DNA of 64,000 nucleotides, taken from NCBI GenBank assembly GCA_004380135.1, contig QXCR01000037.1, positions 1 to 64,000 on the forward strand, written 5' to 3'. The notes beneath the pieces were generated by a model. The model was not told the DNA's origin and made no database searches. It saw only the letters and a list, made by a program, of their open reading frames with translations. The DNA comes from Stemphylium vesicarium (lineage: Eukaryota > Ascomycota > Dothideomycetes > Pleosporales > Pleosporaceae). Shown piece after piece: positions 43,042 to 54,204 of this stretch. Each line of letters starts with the position of its first letter. Position 1 is the stretch's first letter. The position numbers and the translations under genes were made by a program.

Positions 43042-43075
43042 CTTTCTCTCTCTCTCTCTGTCTCTCTCTCTCTCC
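43042..43075 (+). repeat. (CT)n microsatellite
   Basis: Imperfect CT run with one G interruption, in non-coding DNA. Confidence 0.9.
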
Positions 43076-43504
43076 CGTGAAAACAACGACAACAAAAATC
43101 AGTACCGAAGTTGGTGTAGATCAAACATACCACGCTTGACATGTAACCCGTTTCGCACAACACTGTAGACTAGGGTTTCAGAACATAGATGGGCTGTTTC
43201 TTGGCGGCGCTAACAGTCAAAAGTTCTAATTGGTGGGATTTACACACGCTTTTCCCTCGAGAGAATATAAATGGTCGGCCGAGGGCAAAGCATTTTTCCC
43301 TAATTACTAGAATCGTGTCTGACTCTGATATGTATGACCGAAGCTCGTGTTTTCGATAAGACAGATTGAGGAAGTGGGGGCAGGAGCTCGTGTTACTGTG
43401 GATTCGTGAGCTCGGGGTTTTTCTTAAGAACGCGTGACGTCATTTGACTTCTGCTATGGGAGTAAGTGCATTCTACGCTAAATCACATGGGCAGCAGGTG
43501 GGCT

Positions 43505-43526
43505 CGTGTCGTGTCGTGTCGTGTCG
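43505..43526 (+). repeat. (GTGTC)4 tandem repeat
   Basis: Four tandem copies of a five-base unit in non-coding DNA. Confidence 0.85.
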
Positions 43527-44792
43527 GACTCGACTTGTCGGCGCATATCGCGGGCGGTTTAAGAATACACGTCATTGCTTACAGCGAGCGTCCGTTGTAC
43601 AAATTTCACCACGCGGTTGTACGTGCATCGTGGTGGTACTTTCCATCTGACCTTCTTCTCTTTATTTCTTTTTTTCGCTACCAGATGTTAAATCCTTGGT
43701 AAACAACGTGGCACGACTCACGAGCTAAACAGTCTCGAGATCTTTGCAAGCATAAGCAGTCTCGCGGTGCCTTGATGCGGTATTCGCTAGGACAAACCTT
43801 CCTTACGAGATGCTGAGGTATATCCTGTTAATGTGTTGACGCGACAAGAACCCCTACATGAGTGTTGCGCAAGGGGAGATGCACAGCTCCGGCGTCATCC
43901 ACCTACTCGAACTCCTAGGGTCTCAAGCTTAGGCTTCACCACACCCAAGTCACCGACCGAAAACACAGCAAAGTTCCGTGATAGTCGTTCCTATCTCTCA
44001 CCGACGACCCTGTCATCTCATTTACCTGCCGATCCTGACGTAGGATCAACATTCCTTCACTTCTTCACAACTTCACTGTGTAGGTGCTATTCCCAAGCAC
44101 TTTTTTCTTTCTTTCTTTCGCGTTATGCGGCTGTAGATCCGGCTGATTACCTTGTCAAAAAAGAGATCACGGCAATTATCTGTAGTGGTTGATCACGCCT
44201 CCCCCCCTTTTCCTTTTTTTTCCTTTTCGGTTGATCAGATCATCATCTAATCTCCCCCTTCGAGGCGATCCCATCTTCATCTCTTGGGGATCAACACCGC
44301 CTAGATGCGAGAGCCGCATAATACGATATCGTTCCTAGAGATGATGTAAGACTTGATATCCGGTAATCTCCTACACCGCCAAGGCGGCGTTCAACGGTAA
44401 AGCAAATGTTGGCAATCGATCTCGGGATTGAAATTAGAGAGGAACCTTCCGCTTCGTTCGGGCTACGTGCTACAATTTTGACGTCATACCTACACAATCC
44501 ATCGTAGCAGGCGGCATGGGGAACCGCAACATCCTTTCATGTTCATCTCGTGGAGAAGAAAGCGTTCACGGTATCGCATGTGCTCGAAGATTAGTTGACA
44601 AGGGTCAGGTGTGGTATGAAAAGTTGTGTTGTGCTGATTCTGAACGCTAGACTATGGCAACAATACGGGGATGCCATCTTTAACCATCATAAATGCTCCA
44701 AGGCCCTATCAGCCTATGCTCCCATCATCCTGTTCTCCATTCTCCCATGCTTTTCTTGTTCCATGCCCCCATTCCCCCAGTATGCGCCACGA

Positions 44793-46175
44793 TCAGTAGC
44801 CGCAGATAGTCCCGTCAATGGTGAACTCAATGTCGCGGTTCAGTCTGGCCTTGACAGCGGACTGAAGTAGGACCTGAAGATCACCGCAATCAGGTCCTGA
44901 CTGCAGCGTGCAGAGCTTGTTGATGCAGACGACAGGGAGACCATCGATAGCTATCGCAGGCGAAGGCAGACAGTCTTCTAAGATTTCGCTGATCCAGCTT
45001 GTGTAGTGATCACCGAAGAGCCTAATAATGGTTTCGAGGATGTCCGCCATAATAGTGCAATCGAGTCCGGGGATAATAGGCTCGCAGAAGTTGAATAGGC
45101 AGAGTCGATCGTCCGAACCGGTATGGGTGTCGGCGGTTGAGTTGGACGTAGTCTGGAGGCCTTGACGGGTCCCCATGGTCTCGGCGCAGAGACAGCCTTC
45201 CGAGTTATCAACGCACTGGCAGTCATCCGCGTACTGTCCGTCAAAGGCCGTTGTGGCGTTCGTGACTCCAGGATAGGCAGCTTTGATCTCCTCGGCGAGT
45301 TCCTTGCAAGGAAAGCCCATCAGGACGGGCTCATATTCGGGTTCGCAAATGCGAGGGTATAGGGTGCGAGCGTATCCTTGAAGACACTCCTCTTCGCAGT
45401 CTTCGATGCCAGGATGGTATTTGCGGACAATATCGCAAAGAGTGGTACGTGACTCGCGCTGTGTTATCGCTGGGCTTGGAGACATCCGAGGGGTCGGCAT
45501 GCGTCCGGCCCGTCGAGCTGGGTAGACGACCTTGGCTTGGCATTGATTGATGGTTGGTAGCCTGTCGCACACTGGGCAGTTTGATTTCTTGGTGTTGTCG
45601 GTGTCTGCACCTGCTTGAGCTGCCTGTTGGGCTCGACGGCACTCGGCTTCGTCGTCAGAGTCTGAGCTATCGGGATCATAGCAAGCCTGGACCTGCTCGA
45701 GTGGCATGGTGACTGTGGTGGTTGACAAGCGGTTCGCACCGCAGAGGACCAGTTCTACCTCATCTGTGGCGTGGCATTGATGAGTTTGAACTTCCGCGGT
45801 ATTGAAAGAGGAGACGCAGGAGTGAAAAGAGAGACCGTGGTGAAGAGCATCCCCCCGAACTGAAGATAGGTCGACCCAGATCTTTGACTTGTCTTGATAG
45901 TCGATTGCGTAAGCAAAGTCGATCTCGTCAGCAAACTTGTAGACGCCGTCGGCCAGAGAAGAGACCTTGATGGCAATGCCAGGTGTCTCCGGGGAGCCTT
46001 GACGCCAGGGCTCTTGGTATTGACCACCGGGCTTGATGGAGACGTTGTCGGTATGGGACAAGCCCAGGATGGGGACGGAAGAGACATAGATATTGTGAGG
46101 GCAGTTGTTAGTTACGATCGCCCTAGCATGTGATAGAGCGATGTACGTGGTGATGGCAAGAAGTTTACCAATCAT
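44793..46175 (-). CDS. secreted BYS1/thaumatin-like protein with Cys-rich extension, 460 aa
   Basis: Single exon. The signal peptide MIGKLLAITTYIALSHARA is followed directly by the BYS1-type domain (about 20-150): IVTNNCPHNIYVSSVPIL, KPGGQYQEPWRQGSPETPGI and AIDYQDKSKIWVDLSSVRGD, ending EVELVLCG. BYS1 proteins are secreted thaumatin-like proteins first described as yeast-phase antigens and common in plant-associated fungi. Unusually, about 310 further residues follow: a linker with ACYDPDSSDSDDEAECRRAQ and then a domain with many cysteines (CPVCDRLPTINQC, DCEEECLQGYART, DCQCVDNSEGCLCAE, DGLPVVCINKLC). The family is normally much shorter. No GPI signal is seen. Function is unknown; a secreted or apoplastic role is inferred. 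Confidence 0.83.
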   Translation of the reverse strand: MIGKLLAITTYIALSHARAIVTNNCPHNIYVSSVPILGLSHTDNVSIKPGGQYQEPWRQGSPETPGIAIKVSSLADGVYKFADEIDFAYAIDYQDKSKIWVDLSSVRGDALHHGLSFHSCVSSFNTAEVQTHQCHATDEVELVLCGANRLSTTTVTMPLEQVQACYDPDSSDSDDEAECRRAQQAAQAGADTDNTKKSNCPVCDRLPTINQCQAKVVYPARRAGRMPTPRMSPSPAITQRESRTTLCDIVRKYHPGIEDCEEECLQGYARTLYPRICEPEYEPVLMGFPCKELAEEIKAAYPGVTNATTAFDGQYADDCQCVDNSEGCLCAETMGTRQGLQTTSNSTADTHTGSDDRLCLFNFCEPIIPGLDCTIMADILETIIRLFGDHYTSWISEILEDCLPSPAIAIDGLPVVCINKLCTLQSGPDCGDLQVLLQSAVKARLNRDIEFTIDGTICGY

Positions 46176-46944
46176 TGCTGCGGACTGTTCTGGGTAGTGT
46201 TGTGGTGAGAACAGTCGAAGAGTGGGTTGAAGAAGAGACGGAGGTACAAGAAGCTAGCTGCGCTTTATGATGGGTTGGAATGTGTCGTCATGAGGAAGTC
46301 GCAGTGTCCATATTCTCCTCGACGTGGGTGCATGTTGCCATGTTGAGAATGAGCCGCCAGTGCGACTGCCATATGAGAGCATTTTCTTGGCCGGTAACGC
46401 AGAGTAAGAGAAGCCACAGTGAGCTGCTATGCGGGCTAGAGGAATTCACGCACATGTCTCTTAACTCATCGTTCATTCCAAGTATGCCACGCCAGGGCTC
46501 TTTCTAAATGCATGGAGGGGAAGCCCCTGCGAAGTTGCATTTTCAACACACTTGTTCGGAACGCTGGAGAAGGCATTGCGAAGACCATCACGTCGGTTCA
46601 TATCATTTTCTTGACACTGCGTGATATTTCAGTGGTAAAATCGCTGCAATGGTAGAGACGGAATTGAGAGGTAGTGTCTGTATAGTGGCTTACTAAGGAT
46701 CCGGCTCGGAGCTTGGACGGTTAGCGGCCTGGAGACCTGAGGCGGGCATGAAACACAGCAACCCTCAGCACCAGCGACAGCATAATAAGAACATCATGGC
46801 CCCGTATATGCATGCCGCAGTTCTTTTCTCTACATATTTATTTCTTCTTGCACCAGGATAGCTCTGTTGCCGCAAAATCCGAATCTGTCATCCGATTCGC
46901 GTCCAAGCCTCGAATACGCGCCATCTCGCGCCCCACCATCCTTT
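46176..46944. other. divergent promoter region
   Basis: 769 bases between the BYS1-type gene and the SDR gene. No further gene is seen. Confidence 0.5.
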
Positions 46945-48179
46945 ATGCACCAACAACCATCGTATATTGACATGTCAGCCATGTCTTCGATAAAAGAAGT
47001 CCCTGTACAGCTACCGAAGAACTTTGATCGCGCCGACGAGCCATGGCATCATTACCTTACCATCGATCTGATATGGTACGTCCTGGGATACACCGTCTTC
47101 CATCCGTTTGTATCATGGGTCGTCGTCCTATGTCTTCGCGCGCAGTATACACCCTATGAGGCCCTCGAGATGCGCATCGCCACTGCATGGGCTATGCTCA
47201 TGTCGATCAATGGAATCTTCGGCTTGGTCAGCGACCGCATCGCGTTTGGATCGCCACGGGAAGTAGATTTGGCTGAAGAGGTCATCGTAGTGACGGGCGG
47301 CGTGGACGGCCTAGGCGGATTGCTGGCGGAAACATACGGCATGCGCAACGCGAACGTTGCCGTCTTGGATACGAAGAAGGTAGACGAAGAAGTAGCGGAG
47401 AATACGGGCGTATTATACTACGAGTGTGATGTAAGCGACGCACAGCAAGTGGAAGCGGCTGCAGCCAAGGTTGTCGAAGATGTGAGTGATGCTCTGGTAC
47501 GAGATTCACGTTGTATACTGACGCTTGCAGCTTGGGGCTCCTACCATTCTCATCAACAATGCTGGCATTATGCAGGCCAAGTCAATCCTTGACTCAACTG
47601 CTGAGGATGTGGAGAAGTATGTGCACATGGTCTGAATCATCGGCTTCTTCTAACACTACAAATAGGACCTTTCGTGTGAACACGCTCGCCCATTTCAATA
47701 CCATCCGCACCTTCGTCCCGCACATGCTGAAAGAAGGCCGAGGCACCATAGTCACTGTTTCCTCCGTCCTTGGCCATCTCGGCGCAGCCAATCTCGCCGC
47801 ATACACCGCGTCCAAAGCCGCGCTTCTAGCCATGCATCATTCCCTGCGCGCCGAGCTCGCACAGAACCCAGACGCGAAGGAGATCAAAACCATCCTGGTA
47901 ACGCCCGGTCAGATGGGTACAAAGATGTTTGCCGGCCTCAAAACCCCCAGCAACTTTCTCGCACCTGTCGTCACGCCTGCTGAGATTGGCAAGGACATCA
48001 TAAAGATGATTGAGAAGGGTGAGAGTGGAGAGATTGCACTCCCTCTTTACTCAAAATACATCCCAATCCTTGGAGTACTACCTGTTGGCATACAGCACCT
48101 GGTTAGAAGATGGAGCGGAATGGACAAAGCAGTAGGCCGGATGAGAAAAGCCAAGGAAGAGAAGAAGGAAAAAATATAA
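46945..48179 (+). CDS. short-chain dehydrogenase/reductase (membrane-anchored, DHRS/RDH-like), 378 aa
   Basis: Exons are 46945-47481, 47531-47616 and 47666-48179 with two 49-nt introns. The start is the first ATG of the frame (MHQQPSYIDMSAMSSIKEV); later ATGs at 46972 and 46981 are possible. The N-terminal part has a hydrophobic segment (YVLGYTVFHPFVSWVVVLCL), probably an ER or lipid-droplet anchor. The NAD(P)-binding Rossmann motif is VVTGGVDGLGG (about 115-124), followed by CDVSDAQQV, the ILINNAG motif created by splicing, and the catalytic Ser with Tyr254 and Lys258 (YTASK). The layout is like 17-beta-HSD11/DHRS3-type reductases acting on lipids, retinoids or steroids. The substrate is unknown. 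The C-terminus is Lys-rich. Confidence 0.92.
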
Positions 48180-48592
48180 TTGGTTGGCCATGTCGTTACA
48201 GCTGTCCAACCGTAAGCAGTTGCTGGTAGACTCGAGCCTTTACACAACATATTCGTTAATACCTACGCAAGTTTCACCCACTGAAAGTGTCTGTTGCATA
48301 CTTCACATTGGTTGCCATCCTCCAGGCCCTTTTCAGCCTTGCAGGCCACGTCAGTGATTATACTGGAGAAAGAAGCCGATTATCCTGTGTCGTGTCTGGT
48401 GCATTGATGATCACGGCCTCGACCTGGGGGCCGGTCTAACTAGAGACTGATGTCGTGTGCTGCTTATATGCGATCAGACGTCGCACCTCGGCTCCGCCCG
48501 CTCCCCAGAAGTAATCCCCCCCCCCCCCCCATTTAAGAACATGCTCTTGCAATTTCACCTCCCCATCTCATTTTCACTTCTTAAGGACCCCT
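48180..48592. promoter_or_regulatory. upstream region of the small secreted-protein candidate
   Basis: No gene is seen. A 15-base poly-C run (48516-48530) lies 62 bases before the ATG of the small cysteine-rich candidate, and a TATA-like TTATATG occurs near 48463. Poly-C runs this long are prone to length variation. Confidence 0.4.
48516..48530 (+). repeat. poly-C run (15)
   Basis: Uninterrupted mononucleotide run just upstream of the small cysteine-rich candidate gene. Confidence 0.9.
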
Positions 48593-48888
48593 ATGGGTAT
48601 TCTTGTTAAGTCAATCGCAGCTGCGGGTCTGTTTCTAGAAAGGTCATATGCTGACTGTTATGCGCGCAATGGTACGTTCATGGTTCTGTCTGTTTATAGA
48701 GGTTATACGGGGAGCTAAGCAATACGTCAGGCATACCTGCTCGAGAATTATCTGCCTGCACTATTGGCAATGGCTTCCTGGAGCTTGTACCATGTGGTAA
48801 AAGCACTGAGAACTGTCGCCTCCGGGGTGAGCATTGCGCTACCAACATGCTATGCTATAACAAGAGAGCCAATAGCTGGGCACGCTGA
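48593..48888 (+). CDS. small cysteine-rich secreted protein candidate, 78 aa
   Basis: Found from splice logic because no long frame covers it. Exon 1 is 48593-48671 and exon 2 is 48731-48888. The intron is 59 nt with GTACGT donor, a GCTAAGC branch-like site and CAG acceptor, typical of neighbouring genes. The predicted start is MGILVKSIAAAGLFLERSYA, a short signal peptide with a plausible SYA cleavage site after residue 20. The mature part has six cysteines (22, 36, 48, 55, 62, 68) in 58 residues, including ELSACTIGNGF, VPCGKSTENC and CATNMLCYNK. Six evenly spaced cysteines in so small a secreted protein suggest three disulfides, as in many apoplastic effectors; function is unknown. An overlapping frame from about 48764 lacks these features. 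Confidence 0.5.
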
Positions 48889-49228
48889 TTCTGTTCAAAC
48901 AAAGAATGGAAAAATTGCTCAGGTCTTGTCCAAGGTCAGCCAGCGACTACTAACAGTAGATGTATTATTTGCAGATGGAAAATAAAAGTATTGATGAGTA
49001 AGATGATCTAGGCGCGAGTGAACGACGCCGGCGGATTGCGGGGACGACTAGCGTCATAGGGCTGATCTTAGCGAGTGCTCGCACATCTCGACGTCTTGAA
49101 TTCGCGACGACGACATTGATAACACCACAAACAACTGTAAGGCTGCCTACCTCTTGTTTTAGTTTTTCAAGGGAATGCGATCAATGCTAATCAACGTTTA
49201 GACACCAAAAATATAACATTAGCACACA

Positions 49229-49876
49229 ATGGCCGACCAGAAGGCATCCAAGTACTACCCAGCCGAGGAGGAGGCCCAAATGAAGAAGGTACATGCAATT
49301 TCTAAAAGAGAATATTACGTCCTTACTCGTCAAAAGAAACGCGTGGAAAACATATTTGTAGTAGAAAGCTGACACAAAACTTCTGTACAGGCCCGCAAGA
49401 CTGCGAACCCCACGAAATACCGCGAATCGCTTGTTCCCGGAACCGTCCTGATCCTCCTCTCCGGCCGTTTTCGCGGCAAGCGTGTCGTGCTCCTTCGCCA
49501 GCTTGAGCAAGGTGTCCTCCTCATCACCGGCCCCTTCAAGTCCAACGGCGTGCCCATCCGCCGCGTGAACCACCGCTACGTCATCGCTACATCCACGGTT
49601 GTCGACATCGCCGGCCTAGACGAGGAAGTCGTGTCGCGCGTAAGCCAAGACGAGTACTGGGCGCGCGAGAAGAAGGACGGCAAGGGCGAAGACGACTTCT
49701 TCAAGGACGGCGAGACACCCACGAAGAAGGAGATGGATCCCCAGCGGATAGAAGACCAGAAGAAGGTTGACAAGGCGCTCATGGCAAACATCAAGAAGAC
49801 TCCTGATCTGGAATCTTACCTCGGTGCTAGCTTCAGCCTGAGGGGCAACGAGAGGCCTCACGAGATGGTCTTTTAA
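49229..49876 (+). CDS. rpl6: 60S ribosomal protein L6 (eL6), 181 aa
   Basis: Cytosolic large-subunit ribosomal protein. Coding exons are 49229-49288 and 49391-49876, with a 102-nt intron after codon 20, an early position typical of ribosomal-protein genes. Conserved blocks are YRESLVPGTVLILLSGRFRG, KRVVLLRQLEQGVLLITGPF, NGVPIRRVNHRYVIATSTVV and FFKDGETPTKKEMDPQRIED; it ends SFSLRGNERPHEMVF. A possible further intron lies wholly in the 5' UTR (GT at 49137, AG at 49200-49201, with GCTAATC near the end); that is inference. Length agrees with yeast L6. Confidence 0.95.
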
Positions 49877-50738
49877 GCGATGGCGCTAATTCGACGAGGA
49901 ATTGTGCGACACAGGAGAAAAAGAAGCCGATTCCAAACGCATCCATCCTGTTTTGGAAGACGGTCTGGAGCGAGGACGAGCAAACCCCGGATGCCACGAG
50001 CGGCGCGGTACGATTTCATATGTAGATGAGATACCCATGAACGAATTTACATCACCAATTGCCAACTTTCACGCCGCGGATTCTTGCTGCGATTTTCCTG
50101 GATGTCTTCTATCTTTTGGCCATTTTTTTCATGGGTCGTGCGATACGATTGAGTTGTCGCTTTACGCGAGAAGTGTTTCTGCTAACTTTAGGTGCTCAAG
50201 CGTATACGGATACCAAGAAACGAGTATCTTTCCGTCGAGGTTCCGAATTGTCAATCACTGTTGTCCGATATCGTCTGAGCCGCTGTGGGAACGTGCATGG
50301 TCCTTCGGCGGCTATGCACCAGGTATGTACCCCTCAGCTGTAGCGAGGCTGCCCGAGTAACTACGGATCAACTATGCCAGCACATCTTTGATCTGGCAAA
50401 TGAGCGTGCGTGACAGGCATATCGTACTCTGGCACGGAGGGGCGTCGGTGGTGTGCCAATATGGCACAGCTGCTACATACCAGCATCTGTTTCGATTATC
50501 CACACTCCAGCAACCACACGTTAAGTTGTGTTGCTGCCTCTAAAGCGCTTTTGGTCAAAGACTGCATCACGTGTACCTTCGGAACGCCACCACCTATACA
50601 TCAAATGAGGTGATGCAGCTGCGCCACCCGATCGTCGGGATCTGGCTATGTCTTTCAATCTCGTTGCGATTATAACAGCCTTCCCAAAGACTACGACATG
50701 CCAAAAGTACACAACTCGAGCACATTCCACCTCGAAAT
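49877..50738. other. intergenic, 860 bases, no gene recognised
   Basis: It holds the rpl6 3' UTR and the upstream region of the membrane-protein pseudogene. A hydrophobic frame near 50059 lacks an ATG start and is not called. Confidence 0.45.
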
Positions 50739-52085
50739 ATGGCGCATCACCAAAAGCAGAAACTTCTTAACCAGTCCGAGATACGCCTCACGACGCCATG
50801 GAAGACGGGCTTCTGGCGGCGTCTACCATGGTGCGGAGGCCTCGCCCTCATCGCTACATCAGTCGCATCCGCTTTCATGATACAGATTTTGGTCTCTTCG
50901 AACGGCCAGCCAATCGATTCTTGGACATACCAACCCGCCGTTTTGCTCTCCACCACGTACACGCTTGCCAACATCGCCCTCCAATATGCACTCACTCAAG
51001 CCTTCACTGTAGCTTGGTGGGTAAAGGCACTGCGTGGCGATGCGACGGTGGAAGATTTGCACAATATCTGGGCTTTCGGACATGGTGTCAAAGATATCCT
51101 TTGCGTAGGTCGCTCGTTCAACATGATAGCCATGGCAGCCTTGGTCATAACGCTGGTGCCGATTAATGGACCTCTACTGCAACGGGCGTCTATTATCGAA
51201 GAGCGAAGTGGATTTAATGCCAAGAATGTGTCGATCTCCATGCTGCGTGAGGGCTGGATGACGACAGGCTTTATTACCGGACGATTTGAAGAAGCCAAAA
51301 CACTCGAGCGTGATTTCATACCTATCGTGAAGCAGCACAACAACCGGGTTCCGATCAAAATGACGGATACAGGGTGCGATGGGACATGCAAGGGTGTTGT
51401 TGCTGGAACGGGATGCTAAATACGATGTGTCAACGACACACTCCTGACCTACAACCTCACGCTCGACCCGTTCAACGCCGAGGCCGAAGCCTTTTCCACA
51501 TAATTTTATTATACCGAAGACCCCGCCAATATGCACATCATCAACTACTCATTCTTCATAATCACAGACCAAGACTGTGAGGGTGTGCGAATCCGGACAG
51601 ACTGCTCTCTTACACCCGCTGTGATCGAATATTCCTTCGTCTTAACCAACGACACCATCGCCCTCGACCCGGACTTCTCCTGGAAAACATACAAAATACT
51701 GGAATTGCAGGTCAATCCTTTTGACCAACATGCGCCCGGTGTCACGATGACCTCCCACGGCGGCTTGTAGCTCTATCTCAACGAACTCTACGCCTCCAGC
51801 GCATTGACTAGATGGACGGGAGTCTACCGCTGGGGCGCCTATTTCACCGGAACAACAGTCATGCGCTACATCGGGAACCTCGGGTCGCCTGGCGGATGCG
51901 ACATGACGTTTTCCGATCCAACCTTTGACATCATAAGCGATGCGCGCGAAATCGCCTTCCGCATCGCATTATCAGGCGCGCAGGAAAGCACGTGCCAAGT
52001 CGAGGTACAACAGGCCTGGAGCCAGACGGTGTATAGCAGTCAGTACCTCTTTCTCTTCCTTACAGTAGCTATCGTGCGGATATGA
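50739..52085 (+). pseudogene. multi-span membrane protein pseudogene (fungal DUF3176-like), three in-frame stops
   Basis: One continuous frame of 449 codons that starts MAHHQKQKLLNQSEIRLTT and is interrupted at 51417 (TAA), 51501 (TAA) and 51768 (TAG); the same frame continues coherently after each. Membrane segments are visible (RLPWCGGLALIATSVASAF, VLLSTTYTLANIALQYALT, MIAMAALVITLVPINGPLL), followed by a large extracytoplasmic domain with CDGTCKGVV and NDTLLTYNLTLDP (glycosylation sites) and a C-terminal hydrophobic segment (SSQYLFLFLTVAIVRI). The layout resembles the fungal DUF3176-type membrane-protein group; that assignment is tentative. Each stop can come from a single C-to-T change in CAA or CAG (TGG is also possible for the third). 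Base composition is otherwise normal, so decay looks recent. Confidence 0.8.
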
Positions 52086-54204
52086 TATAGCCGTTTGGTT
52101 CTGCTTGTAGATATATTACGCTCTTGAAACCACGTGCAACCTATTTGGTGAGAGTAAAGTAAAGTCACCTTCACAATCTTTGACTTTTGAACTCAAGCAC
52201 TGTTCGCGAGGTATCGTGACTTTATGAACTTATTGCATCCATGGATATGACTTTATGAAGTCCCATGACCCCATAAGCTTAGATGACTACACGTCTCCCA
52301 AGACTTCTTAGGCTCGCTCCAATTATCAACTCATGTGACTTCACGTACTCATGTGACTTCATGAAATCGCATGACACGAGGGCTATCATATTCCGCGAAG
52401 AACGATTCAAGCCTTCACCAAGATTCCACAAGTTCACCATTCAGAAATGCGACCAAGTCTATAACATGGATTTCATGTATGCGTAAGGCGATTCAGAACT
52501 GTACGTGCAGATAAAGTCCACCTCCTAAGATATCCGAAAAATCACCACCTCTTTTTCACCCTGTGGTAAAACCGGAGAGTTCCAGCGTGAGGACGACAAC
52601 GAGACCACAACCTCTCACCGTCGTTCCAAGGAAGCTGTCCACACAATCTAGCGCGCTATCTATATACATACAACCCCTATTCCTACCTTCTTACATCGAC
52701 CTCGTGCTGCCCGAAAACCAGTCTAAACAACCCCCAACAAATCATCTATCAACCCATCCTAACAACCTACCCGGATCTATCCATCCCGCCACTTCCCCGT
52801 GAGCCGCAATTGAACCGCCCGACTAACCTGCCTCCGTTGGACCACCGGTGTGGCGGCGGCGGCACTCCGTACCGAACCACACTGGCGATACGAACTTTGC
52901 AAGGGAAGAGGGGGAGAGGGAAAAGGAGAGTTTGGGAATGGTACGGGTATCTCCGCGGGTCCTTCTTTGTGGACCGGAATTTCACCGTTTCCTGGAGACC
53001 GTTGGATGGCTCTCGCCTGGTGCGGTCGTCCGTTGGCCCACTATTTGCTTTCAATGGTGCGCTGCGAATGGTTTCGTGCACGCGTCTTCGCTTCCGCTTT
53101 CTTTGTTCATCACACCACTAAATGCAATGCGTCTCTGGGGCTCCTGTTTCATTGCGCGTGCTCGCTGTGGAGGGGGCTTGATGCGACGAGACTATGTAGT
53201 GTGTTGGCAGCGATGAAGCAGGAAGAAAACTCTCACACAGAGGGAAAGAAACCTTGCTGTGCATCTATCAAGAACACAGAACCTACACCTCCATCCATCA
53301 CATCTCTCTTCATCCCCCCTTCTACCACATAACCCCTTCCTCCCCCTGCCCTTCCACCCCTCCAACCACCAAACCCCAACACCAATCATCGTCCACACAC
53401 TAAGTCACGAGACCAAAATCTCATGCGCGTCATCCCCTAGCCCGCCCTACCCGATTCGTCGCACAGGCCTTGAAAGGGGAGAGGAAAAGTGGGACTCGGT
53501 CAGCGCGATTGCGATAGAGTTTTTGCAACGGCGATCGTCGGTGTGCGGTTGGCGGCTAGGCGGGGAAGGAGGGAGGAAGAGGGGAGGAGAGTTGAAGTAT
53601 GATGTTAGTGCGTTGCTGCATTGATGCTTTTAGGAGTAGAGAGAGAGAGGAGGGGGGGAGGGGGGGAGGAAAGGCTGGAGTTGGGTCATGGTTTTCGGGT
53701 GTGTCGAGGGCGCTAGATCCCCTTTGTTTGCGTACCATGGGTGGATGAGATTGATGGCCGGAGTGATGATCAGGACCGCTGTGGAAACCATTGCGGCGTA
53801 CGGCAAGTAAACCTTGATTGCGCTGGGGAAGGCGGTCGCGGTGGTGTTGATGGTAGCTCGTAAGTCTTGGGTTTCGCGTATACTTCGTGCAGCTAAACAT
53901 TGAGACGGATCGAAACAACAATTGGAGTAGAGTTCATTGTTGCGGGATATTCATTAATTTTGGGGCCTGTCTACAAGCCCTGTGGTAGGCTCTCTACTTT
54001 TGACATTACAAATATAGTATGTGTGGCCTGGATACCGGTTCGTGAGCGTAAATGGGGAAATGCCTCCTTTTGCCGTTACGCCATGCGTGTCTCCTACCCA
54101 GAAAGAAGTGAAGAGAATGAGAATGGGAAAGAAAGAAATATGTGGAACGCCGTGTAGTGCTAGTAGTAGTAGTCGTCGTAAATAGCGCCTCCCAGTTCAT
54201 CCAC
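52086..54204. other. intergenic, 2.1 kb, short repeated motif but no gene
   Basis: Four copies of a TGACTTYAYGWA word lie at 52217-52228, 52248-52259, 52336-52347 and 52354-52365. GA-rich runs lie near 53630-53670. Frames around 52810-53332 show no domain. Nothing is called. Confidence 0.45.

Larger units (their letters stand above)
41557..44792. other. intergenic, 3.2 kb, no gene recognised
   Basis: This spacer lies between converging genes. It contains a CT microsatellite and a GTGTC tandem repeat (listed separately), T-rich runs and many short frames without features. I see no RNA gene either. Confidence 0.45.

Noticed and set aside
48764..48985. 73-codon frame overlapping the small cysteine-rich gene
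   Set aside because: It starts at a non-ATG codon or an internal ATG, has no signal peptide and loses the cysteine pattern of the spliced frame.
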